From Rhabdochlamydiaceae bacterium (GTDB taxonomy: Bacteria; Chlamydiota; Chlamydiia; Chlamydiales; Rhabdochlamydiaceae), in assembly GCA_019745395.1 (NCBI GenBank), contig JAIETG010000013.1, positions 1 to 64,000 of the forward strand: DNA of 64,000 bases. The letters run 5' to 3'. Shown one piece after another: positions 1 to 8,400 of this stretch (within the stretch, counting starts at the first letter, position 1; each line of letters opens with the position of its first letter). The notes under the pieces are model-generated. The model was not told the origin of the DNA. It worked only from the letters and a program-made list of their open reading frames with translations, and did no database searches. Made by a program: the position numbers and the translations under genes.

Positions 1-62
1 TAAGCCCCTCATCGCCAATGGTACTGCACACAAGAGTGTGGGAGAGTAGGTCGCCGCCAAGG
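1..62 (+). rRNA. rrf: 5S rRNA, 3' part (copy 1)
   Basis: This is the 3' half of a 5S rRNA cut by the window edge. It ends in the helix-I strand GCCGCCAAGG and is identical over its whole visible length to the copy at 1442-1557. A terminator follows directly. Its 23S and 16S partners are presumably to the left of the window. Confidence 0.93.
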
Positions 63-73
63 TTTTCTTTCAT

Positions 74-108
74 CCCTCTAGATAGCAATGTCTAGAGGGT
101 TTTTTTTT
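74..108 (+). terminator. rho-independent terminator after 5S copy 1
   Basis: A perfect 9-bp stem (CCCTCTAGA / TCTAGAGGG) with an 8-nt loop is followed by nine T. It ends the rRNA transcript and separates it from the kinase-like gene that starts just downstream. The same hairpin, slightly decayed, follows 5S copy 2. Confidence 0.9.
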
Positions 109-119
109 GTCTTAAAAAA

Positions 120-1106
120 ATGATAAATTTGATCGCATATAAAATGTCCAACTGTTTTCTAGTTATTCTGCTTATCATCATAACGCCACTACAAGGTATA
201 AGTACTCTTCCAGAAACTTTGCCTTTACAGCCTTTATCAGGAGGCTATGCACCCACAAAAAATTTCCTATTTGAAGAATCTGGTCATTGTTATGTTCTTA
301 GGGTCAAAGATCCTGATGAGCCTAGTTCTTTACGTAAAAAAGAGTTTTTTGCTTTGGAAGAAGCCTCGAAAATGGGAGTCTGTCCTCAAGTACATTATTT
401 GTCCGAAGATTTTTCTTTTGCAGTCATGGATTATGTTTTTGAAAGCACATTATCTTTAACGCAAGCTAAAGATCTGACCTGCTTGATATCAATAGCTCGG
501 GGGTTTTCCAAGTTACATAAAATGTCTAAAAATCCCTTTATAGGGGAATCTCGGACAGCTCTTTTTCTTAATGCATATCATGAAATCAAAGATGTAAGTT
601 CTTCTACTGAGTTGGAAAATGCTGTAAAACGACTTCCAAAAATCCAAAAAGCAATCATGAAATATGAGGATGAGTTTGTGATGATTCATGGAGATCCTCA
701 TCCGAGAAATCTATTTCTCACTGGGGGACAATCTCTTTTGTTTGTAGATTGGGAAGATGTTAATTGGGATGATCCTTGTCATGATTTGAGTTTTTTTTGT
801 TTGACGCATGATTATACAGAAGAGGAGGAAAAATTGTTTTTATGCCATTACTTATCAAAAAATCCTTCTTCGGAATTTTCTCAGAGGTATTTTCTTTGTA
901 AGCAAGCAAATCTCATTTTCTTGTCTATTTGTTGTATGAGAATGGGATTGAATCTTGCACAAAGATTGGGGCAACCTCTTGTATCGGATAGTCTTTTACA
1001 GGATTGGTCCTATTATGTGAAAATTTGGGCAGAAAATACAGAGCATTCCCCTCAGTTTTTGTATGATTGGGGGCTCTGTGCTTTAAAAATACTCAAAGAA
1101 ATTTAA
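120..1106 (+). CDS. Choline/aminoglycoside kinase-family phosphotransferase, exported or membrane-anchored
   Basis: This gene encodes an APH/choline-kinase fold protein. A nucleotide-binding N-lobe (GGYAPTKNFLFEE, then VLRVKD) is followed by the catalytic Brenner motif HGDPHPRN at residues 190-197 and the metal-binding DWEDVNWDDPCHDL from residue 210. A hydrophobic stretch near residues 10-28 looks like a signal peptide or anchor. An alternative ATG at 144 would start right before it. Neither start has a clear ribosome-binding site. The substrate is unknown; choline, ethanolamine, a sugar or an amino-glycoside are all possible in this family. The gene sits between two 5S rRNA copies, only 12 nt after the first terminator, so it probably depends on read-through or a weak local promoter. 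The family call is firm, the substrate is not. Confidence 0.8.
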   Translation: MINLIAYKMSNCFLVILLIIITPLQGISTLPETLPLQPLSGGYAPTKNFLFEESGHCYVLRVKDPDEPSSLRKKEFFALEEASKMGVCPQVHYLSEDFSFAVMDYVFESTLSLTQAKDLTCLISIARGFSKLHKMSKNPFIGESRTALFLNAYHEIKDVSSSTELENAVKRLPKIQKAIMKYEDEFVMIHGDPHPRNLFLTGGQSLLFVDWEDVNWDDPCHDLSFFCLTHDYTEEEEKLFLCHYLSKNPSSEFSQRYFLCKQANLIFLSICCMRMGLNLAQRLGQPLVSDSLLQDWSYYVKIWAENTEHSPQFLYDWGLCALKILKEI

Positions 1107-1144
1107 TTTAGATGGAAGTGTAGTGAAATTTTACAAACAATCTT

Positions 1145-1260
1145 TCTTGGTGGCAAAGGAGAGGGGGGCACACCAGATCCCATCCCGAACCCAGAAGTTA
1201 AGCTCCTCATCGCCAATGGTGCTGCACACAAGAGTGTGGGAGAGTAGGTCTCTGTCAAGG
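1145..1260 (+). rRNA. rrf: 5S rRNA, divergent copy 2
   Basis: This is a full-length 5S rRNA (about 116 nt) beginning CTTGGTGGC and ending CTGTCAAGG. Compared with copy 3 it has several substitutions (for example in the loop B region and TCTCTGTC instead of TCGCCGCC near the 3' end). Helix I is therefore weakened to G-U pairs and one mismatch. It could be expressed, but it looks like a copy under relaxed selection. Confidence 0.85.
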
Positions 1261-1271
1261 TTTTCTTTCAT

Positions 1272-1306
1272 CCCTCTAGATAGCAATGTCTAGAGAGATT
1301 TTTTTT
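1272..1306 (+). terminator. terminator after 5S copy 2
   Basis: The same hairpin as at 74-108 with one mismatch (CCCTCTAGA / TCTAGAGAG), followed by a T-rich run. Confidence 0.75.
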
Positions 1307-1399
1307 ATTTTCAATAGATGATACTACTGTCGAATTTAATTGATTATTTCTTCGGAAAAGTTGTAGAATCTGTGCCTTAAAAGTAAGGAAAATGTGCTT

Positions 1400-1429
1400 G
1401 TGAAGAGAATCTCTTCACGTACTTTTTTT
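1400..1429 (+). terminator. hairpin plus T7 just upstream of 5S copy 3
   Basis: A perfect 8-bp stem GTGAAGAG / CTCTTCAC with a 3-nt loop is followed by GTAC and seven T, 12 nt before 5S copy 3. By shape it is a rho-independent terminator. It could equally be the relic of an rRNA processing stem in a 23S-5S spacer, since AATAATCTTTCTTGG after it resembles the leader of copy 2. Confidence 0.5.
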
Positions 1430-1441
1430 ATAAATAATCTT

Positions 1442-1557
1442 TCTTGGTGGCAAAGGAGAGGGGGTCACACCTGATCCCATCCCGAACTCAGAAGTTAAGC
1501 CCCTCATCGCCAATGGTACTGCACACAAGAGTGTGGGAGAGTAGGTCGCCGCCAAGG
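1442..1557 (+). rRNA. rrf: 5S rRNA (copy 3)
   Basis: This is a complete 5S rRNA. Helix I pairs CTTGGTGGC with GCCGCCAAG, and the body is the conventional bacterial sequence (CCCATCCCGAACTCAGAAG, GAGAGTAGG). It is identical to copy 1 over the shared part. It has no 16S/23S next to it and is followed by its own terminator. Confidence 0.93.
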
Positions 1558-1568
1558 TTTTCTTTCAT

Positions 1569-1603
1569 CCCTTTAGATCGCAGGGTCTATAGGGATTTTT
1601 TTT
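1569..1603 (+). terminator. terminator after 5S copy 3
   Basis: The stem CCCTTTAGA / TCTATAGGG (one mismatch) is followed by a T run. It occupies the same position as the hairpins after the other two 5S copies. Confidence 0.75.
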
Positions 1604-1739
1604 GTCATTTTTAAAAAACATACATATAGTAAATGGATTTTTATTTTTGTGTTTTATAGTTGTGAAGTTAAATCTTTTTTTCATTGTTTGAATGTAAAAA
1701 AGATTAAATGGTATAATTATTCAAAACACAGGATTTTTT

Positions 1740-2396
1740 ATGCCCATTAATCAAGTTCCTAGTACTTCTACTACCTTAAAAAACATTCAAGCTCCCGTAA
1801 AAAAGGAAGAAAAGCATGATGCAAAGAAGACTAGCTCATGGAATCGATGGACTGTATCGATTGTAGTAGTGGGCGGGATTTCTTTAGTTGCACTTTCCGT
1901 TTATCTTTACAATACTGGGACTCTTTATAAGTCTGCCAAAGATAATGTAAAAGTCCCTATACACAAAAATGATTACTTTTGTCGTGAAGATGCCGGAGAG
2001 CTTTATAAATATGGGGCTTCAAGTTTTGAAGGAAAGTCCGGTCACAGGGGTTATAATGAACCTGCGTGCCTTACTAGTGTTTTGGCTCCTTTTTGCAAAT
2101 GGGCTGTAGAAAAAATGTGCAAAGAGAAGGGCGATGTATGTACGAACGTTGAAGTTACAGGCATTTATTCAGAGCATGGAAGAGATTTGCTTTGTTATAC
2201 AAAAGCTACATCTAATGACTGTGAGGAAACTTTTCGTCCTGTAGGCTCTTCTTTTTGGTCCTGGCTTGATGTAGAGGACTTTAATGGATGGAAAAACAAT
2301 CCCGTTGTTACTTGGGCTCGGCAATTGCAGAGTGATTCTTACAAGGAGCAGAAAATATCTTTTAAAACACGAATAGAATGTCCTAAAAATAGTTGA
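1740..2396 (+). CDS. Orphan single-pass membrane protein with Cys-rich extracytoplasmic domain
   Basis: I do not recognise this 218-residue protein. A Lys-rich N-terminal stretch (about 35 residues) precedes one transmembrane segment (about residues 37-58, SIVVVGGISLVALSVYLY). A soluble domain with about nine cysteines follows (FCRED, EPACL, PFCKW, KMCKEK, DVCTN, LLCYT, NDCEE, IECP). That number suits disulfide bonds in a periplasmic or outer-face domain, as in the cross-linked chlamydial envelope, but this is inference. It starts at an ATG shortly after an AGGA motif. The gene is monocistronic, in front of an RlmM-like gene. Confidence 0.6.
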   Translation: MPINQVPSTSTTLKNIQAPVKKEEKHDAKKTSSWNRWTVSIVVVGGISLVALSVYLYNTGTLYKSAKDNVKVPIHKNDYFCREDAGELYKYGASSFEGKSGHRGYNEPACLTSVLAPFCKWAVEKMCKEKGDVCTNVEVTGIYSEHGRDLLCYTKATSNDCEETFRPVGSSFWSWLDVEDFNGWKNNPVVTWARQLQSDSYKEQKISFKTRIECPKNS

Positions 2397-2454
2397 TTGT
2401 CTCTTTAGAAAAGTTGTAAAATGAAACCCTTTATACGCGATTAGGAACACCATT

Positions 2455-3357
2455 TTGAGACGAACCACTGGATATTTGTCCCCACCGGATTTACAGCAAC
2501 AGCTGAAACGAGAGTTGAAAAATATCATCTGCGAGTATGACAGACTAATTATTGCAGAAGGACCTCCACAAACCGCTCATTGGGCGCAAAACATTTGGTT
2601 TGATCCTCAAGTCATTTCTTTTACCTCAATTTCAGAAGCGGCTAAAAAGCTGAAAGAGATGCAAAAGCTTTGGTCTTTTTACCCTTATAAAAATATTCGA
2701 AGAGGGACGTTAATTTCTGAAAAACTTCCCTACTTTTCTGCTAAGCCTATAATTTTCCCCTCTAGTATTCCTAAAGCTCCATTAGGATCGTGGACTCTTT
2801 TAGACCCAAATACTCTCTTAGCATCGCCTCTTTGCTCTAGCTCCTTTGCTCAAGGGGAAGTACATTTTCAAGAGTCTAAAGTCCCACCAAGCCGGGCCTA
2901 TCTAAAATTGTGGGAAGCTTTGACGAGAATAGGGGTAATTCCAAAACCGGATGATGTTTGTTTAGAAGTGGGGGCAAGTCCGGGAAGTTGGACTTGGGTT
3001 TTACAGCAACTTGGATCAAAGGTTATAGCCGTGGATAGGGCTTTATTAGACCCTTCCGTTTCCTCTCTTCCCAATGTTACTTGTTTGAAAAAAGATGCAT
3101 TTTCTTTAAAACCTATGGATTTTCCTAAACTTGATTGGATTTTCAGTGATTTGATTTGTTATCCAGAAAAGCTATTAGCTTGGCTCAATCAATGGCTTGA
3201 GATCAACGCAAAAATTAACTTTGTCTGTACTTTGAAATTTCAAGGGGAAGGTGATCGTGATATTATTAAGGAATTTGAAAAGATCGCGGGAAGTCACATC
3301 GTTCATTTATTTCATAATAAGCATGAACTAACGTGGTTTAAAATTGCCCAAGAGTGA
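2455..3357 (+). CDS. RlmM-like FtsJ-fold rRNA 2'-O-methyltransferase
   Basis: This gene encodes a SAM-dependent methyltransferase of 300 residues, most like RlmM, which 2'-O-methylates C2498 of 23S rRNA. Motif I is EVGASPGSW at residues 171-179. The K-D-K-E tetrad of 2'-O-methyltransferases can be placed at about K151 (AYLKLWEAL), D232 (SDLICYPEK), K261 (TLKF) and E291 (NKHELTWF). The pattern DLxxxPxKLLAWLNQWL and the final KHELTWF closely mirror RlmM rather than RlmE. The N-terminal THUMP-like part is shorter than in E. coli (366 residues). The start is a TTG preceded by AGGA at 8 nt. The protein is cytoplasmic; the exact target nucleotide is inferred from family. Confidence 0.75.
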   Translation: MRRTTGYLSPPDLQQQLKRELKNIICEYDRLIIAEGPPQTAHWAQNIWFDPQVISFTSISEAAKKLKEMQKLWSFYPYKNIRRGTLISEKLPYFSAKPIIFPSSIPKAPLGSWTLLDPNTLLASPLCSSSFAQGEVHFQESKVPPSRAYLKLWEALTRIGVIPKPDDVCLEVGASPGSWTWVLQQLGSKVIAVDRALLDPSVSSLPNVTCLKKDAFSLKPMDFPKLDWIFSDLICYPEKLLAWLNQWLEINAKINFVCTLKFQGEGDRDIIKEFEKIAGSHIVHLFHNKHELTWFKIAQE

Positions 3358-3772
3358 TTTTTTCAAAATCTTGTTGCTGTAGTCGTATCCTATTCGTTTT
3401 TAGTTGCTTGAGTTTTATTTCTCTTGCTTTCTGATTTTAGATTTTCTGATTTTTAATGTGTAAAAAATCCGAATCAAAAGTCGTAATGAGCTTGTATTCA
3501 GCTTGTCGCGAATGTTTTTTTGTGTTTTTTTCTTTATAGTATGTTCTTGTGTATTAGATCTTAAAATAGATTTTTAAAAAAATAATTTGACCGACTCTTT
3601 TTTATCTTTCATACTAATGTTAATAAGTTGAGGAGATTAATTAAGGCTAGTAGTTTATGAGGTTTTTTTCTCTGAACGTGACTTCTTATAGGCTACTGTT
3701 GTTTTCTCTGAATAATTAAATGTATTTACTGTAATAATATTTAGTTTTTTAAAAAATAATAAGGAGTTTTTT
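3358..3772. other. AT-rich intergenic region, no gene seen
   Basis: These 415 nt between the RlmM-like gene and homospermidine synthase hold no credible reading frame or RNA. The DNA is very T-rich, with several TATAAT-like hexamers, and presumably holds the promoter of the downstream gene. AAGGAG at 3761-3766 is that gene's ribosome-binding site. Confidence 0.6.
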
Positions 3773-5257
3773 GTGGCAGCTATCAATAAAAAATTACAGA
3801 TTAAGAAAGTGAAATTTTCTGGCAACATTTTCATGCTAGGCTGCGGCAGCATTGCTCAGTGTACGCTTCCTCTTTTACTTAAGCATTTGGATGTCAAACC
3901 ATCTCAAATCACGATTATGGATTTTACAGATAAAAAATCTCGGATTAGTAAAGAGTTGAAAAAAGGAATGCGCTATATTCAAAAACGTTTGAATAAAAAA
4001 AACTATCAAAAGATCTTACGAGAGCAATTAAAGGCCGGTGACATTTTTATCGATCTTTCTTATGGTGTAGATACGCGCGCGCTCCTAGATTGGTGCCATA
4101 AAAATGACGTTCTTTTTGTCAATACAGCTGTAGAGCACTGGGAAAATGTATGCCCCTCTACAGAGGATCCTTCCATTCATACGCTTTATTTCAAACAAAT
4201 GGAGCTTTGTGAGCTTACAAAATCTTGGAAGGGCAAAGGGCCAACGGCTATTATAGATCATGGAGCAAATCCAGGTCTTGTTTCCCATTTCACAAAAGAA
4301 GCCCTTGTAGATATAGCAAATCATCTTCTCAAACATAAGCCGAAAGATTCCAGAATCCCTGGTATTAAAATGGCTATGAAAACAAATAATTTCGCTAAAT
4401 TAGCTCAGCTTTTAGATGTAAAAACTATTCATATTTCTGAGCGTGATACTCAGATTTCCGATAAACCTAAGCAGGTGAGGGAATTTGTGAATACATGGAG
4501 CGTCCCGGGGTTTATGGAAGAAGGAGTGAAGCCTGCGGAGCTTGGATGGGGAACGCATGAAAAGCGTCTGCCTGTAGGCGGCCTTGAGCATAAGAAAGGT
4601 CCTCGAAATCAAATTTATCTTCCTCAAAGAGGAATTAAAACATGGGTGCAGTCTTGGGTTCCCAGTGGGCCTATTACGGGTATGGTAATACAGCACGGAG
4701 AGGCGTTTAGTATTTCTCGACACCTTACACTTTTTCAAAAAGGAAAACCGGTTTATCGCCCTACAGTCCATTATGCTTATTGTCCTTGTGATGGTGCGAT
4801 CAATTCTTTACATGAACTAGAAATGCAGCACTTTGTTCCTCAACCAAACCAGCGAATCCTCAATGATGAGATCATTTCAGGTGTAGATGAGCTAGGATGT
4901 CTTTTGATGGGACATGACTTCAAATCCTGGTGGATCGGTAGCTTGCTAGATATCGATGAATCGCGAAGACTTGTGCCGCATCAAAATGCGACGACGTTGC
5001 AAGTTGCGATTTCTGTCGTAGCTGCCACCGTTTATATGATTAAGCATCCAAATGAAGGTTTTTGCGCGCCAGATGACCTTGATTACAAAGAAATCCTCTC
5101 TATTGCCAAACCCTACTTAGGAAAATTCATTTCTAAACCTGTGGATTGGACGCCTATGGATCATTTTAGGGATATTAATAACTTTAATCAAAAAGTTCCC
5201 CCTAAAGAAGATATGTGGCAGTTTACCACATTCCTCATCCCTCCGCAAGTCTTGTAA
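3773..5257 (+). CDS. hss: Homospermidine synthase
   Basis: This is a cytoplasmic NAD-dependent enzyme of the saccharopine-dehydrogenase superfamily that makes the polyamine sym-homospermidine from putrescine (or putrescine plus spermidine). The Rossmann start is MLGCGSIAQC (about residues 22-31), followed by the conserved blocks FIDLSYGVDTRALLDWC and IIDHGANPGLVSHF. The C-terminal half includes SGVDELGCLLMGHD. Its length, 494 residues, is close to the usual 470-490. It starts at GTG with a strong AAGGAG 6 nt upstream. It is monocistronic and followed by a clear terminator. Typical Chlamydia species lack polyamine synthesis genes, so this is an environmental-chlamydial trait. Confidence 0.88.
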   Translation: MAAINKKLQIKKVKFSGNIFMLGCGSIAQCTLPLLLKHLDVKPSQITIMDFTDKKSRISKELKKGMRYIQKRLNKKNYQKILREQLKAGDIFIDLSYGVDTRALLDWCHKNDVLFVNTAVEHWENVCPSTEDPSIHTLYFKQMELCELTKSWKGKGPTAIIDHGANPGLVSHFTKEALVDIANHLLKHKPKDSRIPGIKMAMKTNNFAKLAQLLDVKTIHISERDTQISDKPKQVREFVNTWSVPGFMEEGVKPAELGWGTHEKRLPVGGLEHKKGPRNQIYLPQRGIKTWVQSWVPSGPITGMVIQHGEAFSISRHLTLFQKGKPVYRPTVHYAYCPCDGAINSLHELEMQHFVPQPNQRILNDEIISGVDELGCLLMGHDFKSWWIGSLLDIDESRRLVPHQNATTLQVAISVVAATVYMIKHPNEGFCAPDDLDYKEILSIAKPYLGKFISKPVDWTPMDHFRDINNFNQKVPPKEDMWQFTTFLIPPQVL

Positions 5258-5275
5258 AAACTACAAGATGATCAA

Positions 5276-5306
5276 AACTGACGGTTCTATCGACCGTTAG
5301 TTTTTT
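5276..5306 (+). terminator. terminator of homospermidine synthase gene
   Basis: A 10-bp stem AACTGACGGT / ACCGTTAGTT (one G-T pair) with a 7-nt loop is followed by six T. Confidence 0.85.
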
Positions 5307-5461
5307 GTAGAAAGGTTTTTTGTGCTAAAGATTTATTGATTCATTGTTTGTTTGTTTTTTTTAAATTTTCAATCAATATTTGAATTCTAATAAATTACTT
5401 CACTATTCAAATAGTCCGTTTTAATGTATATTCTTCGGCTTTATTCTTAGATCCATGGCAT

Positions 5462-8400
5462 ATGTCTACCATTTTTTCTCCCTATATTATTACAGATAAG
5501 GTGTCGGCTTTTTTAGCAGGTCGAGTATTCCTATCAATTCCAGGTAAACCGTGGAACCAGCCCCTTTTAATTGGTGATGTAGTTCGTGGTTTTCTATCAG
5601 AAATCCAAGCTTCGCAAGAGATTCAAGAAGCTTGTACTAAGATTGAAGCATCTCTTACTGGTAGCTACTTAGCCAACCAGGTCGTATCTCTTCATCCTGT
5701 TGTCAATGATAAGGATTTTAAAATTCATTTTTTTGTGCAAGAAGGGGTCGATAAAAGCCTGCTTTATCAAAAAGTTCATCGGATAGCTGCGAGATATTTT
5801 AAGAGCAAGGTTATTGCTGATAGTTCGAAATTTTCCGAGTACTCTTTAAGGGACATAGGAGTGCTAAAAGATCGCGTCACTTTTGTTAAAGATATGATGT
5901 TAGGATCGATTGGCCTGGCTGCAGAGACAGAAGATCTGCCTTTCGAGATCAACATGCTTTTTTTAAATGCGTCTTCTTTAACGCATTTAGCGAATGTCGA
6001 TAGTCTGGAAGTCCCTCTGCAGGTATTTAATGGGGATCTTGGATCTGAAAGAGCTGGTGAATTTATTCTTCGTTCTAAAGAAGGCGAGGATGTAGGGCAG
6101 ATTTTGTCTCAGCTAGAGCAAAGAGTCATCACTTCTTCTAAAAATGATTGGAATCCTAGAGATGTAAGCCATTTTGAGCTAGCTCGCTATTTCATATGGA
6201 TAGTTGATAGATGGACAGAACTTGGGACTTCCGTATTTTCTTGTTTTTATCAGGGATCTATTGAGAAAAAAGGTACTTTGAAAAATCTATGGCCAAGTCT
6301 TTGTGATATCGTTGTAGATAAGCGATCGACGTTTCCAGCCTATCCATTTTTTTTATTATGCAATTTTCTTTTTCATGCTCCATCTGATCAAGCTTCCTCT
6401 TCCTTGCTAGAAATGCAAGATGTTTTCGATAACCTATTGCAGAATGTGCCTCAATGCAAACCTTTGCAAAAGGTTTTATATACTGAAGTAGAGGTAGCAA
6501 AGGAAAATAGGGGAAGAGCGTCGACGGAAAAAGTGAAAATATTAAAGTTAAGACCGGATGCTCTTTTTTTACTATCATGTCATCTTCCGCTGCTTGCTGA
6601 GGCTGTTGTATGCGTAGATCACCTCGAAAAAAAACATCTTCAGTGTTCTTTTGTTAATAAAGGTAAAGAATTTGCAGTTTTGGTGCCGATGCCTCTTTCA
6701 GAAGAGGATTTACTTCCTTGGATGCGTGAGATTTTTATTGCTAACTCCTCTGGAGAAACGGTATGGCAGCTACTTTCCTGGGCCGTATCTTCTCTTCCTC
6801 AAGAAAGACAAAAGCCTTTTGTTCATGATTTATTAGGGCATATCCTGCCGCATCTGAAAAAAAATCCTTCTTTATGGGCTCAATATAAGACTTTCTTAGG
6901 ATCTGAAAATGAGGTCCAAGACTTCATGTGTAGTCTTTTTCAAAGAGAAGAGGAGAAGTTTTTTGAAATACTTTCTTTAGATGGAGAAACTGAGTTTATT
7001 TATGGAATCTTGGAACGAACCTTTCTTCAATTGGAGAGTGTGTCTGAGGCTTTTCAGCAAAAATACGAAGAATTTCCTAAGAGTGAGAAAAAGATTTGCA
7101 ATTGGATGCTTTCTATGCTCCCTGAGGGTGAAGATCGTTTTTTTGGAGCTCTTTCCTTTGTACTTGCGATTTTTCCTCAAGAAAAAGCAGGAACGTTTAT
7201 TCGCAATAAGTTATTGGGGCAGCTTTTATCAAAGGGATGTGTTTTTTCTCCTACGTTCGCAGCAAGGTATACTGCGCATATGGGATCTGATTTGGAGATC
7301 CAAAACTTTTTAGTCTCTCTTTTGCCAGCGGAAGAAGATTTCTTTTTTCAAGCGTTTTCCTTTGTTTATAGGAATCTTCCTCAAGAAAAACAAAAGCCCT
7401 TTGCTTATCACCTTTTAGAGCAGTCTCTTTTTCAGATGGACAAAACTACTCCTTTATGGGCGAACTATAAGGCGTTCCTAGGAGACGATCTGGAAATTCA
7501 CGATTGGATGATCGGTCTTTTTTCTAGGAGAGAAGATTTGTTTATTAAAGCACTTTCTTTAGAAAAAAATAGTGTTTTTGTTTGTGATCTTTTACGTGAG
7601 CTCCTTCCGCAACTGGGTAATGCTTCTCAAGTTTTTTGGGCGAAGCTTGAATCTGTACTTAACGAACACGTAACTAAAAGCAAGCATTGGGCAGTTCTTG
7701 GTATTCGCAGTCTTATGGAATTTCCTTTTGAAGCTAGATGTTTACGTATTTTAATCCGTAACAGCGGCATTGTCCAAGATGGGAAGCTCTGTGTAAAAGG
7801 ACCCCAGTTTCCAAAGCTTTTTCCAAGTAAGGAAAAAGTGTGGGTTTTCGCGCTGAGACTTGCCATATTATTGGGAGATTCTACTTATATAGTAGATGCT
7901 TTGCGAAATCCGATGCCGAAAGAAAACATCGAAGAGATGAAACGCACTTTTCCTGGTATAGAGATATTTAAACCGGTGTTTCAAGATCTTATAGATAAGG
8001 GGCTGATCGATGACGCGATCTCTTTCCTGCAATGTCAAAAAGAAGCATGGGGCCTTGAGAAGACTTTACCTTGGCTTGTTCTGCTATTTCGTAAAACTAA
8101 ATTTTCCCGTGTAGAAATCCTTTGTAGGGAGGCGGTAAAAGAGGCTTTATTACAACAAGTAAACCCTTGGCGTCTTTACTCCAACTATGCATCTATGCCT
8201 TCGATTTTACCCATAATTGAACCTGAGCTGATGAGTGATGCAAGTGAATTATCAATAGAAGAAAAACAATCTTGCTTGAGAGCAATACTCACTCGTATTC
8301 CTCTTTTGATGGATCTGCCAGATTGGGGAAATGCTAGCCTTTTAGCCTCCTATTTGCCTTTCTTAGGAGCTGAGGAAAGCCAAGTCGCCAGCTTATTAGT

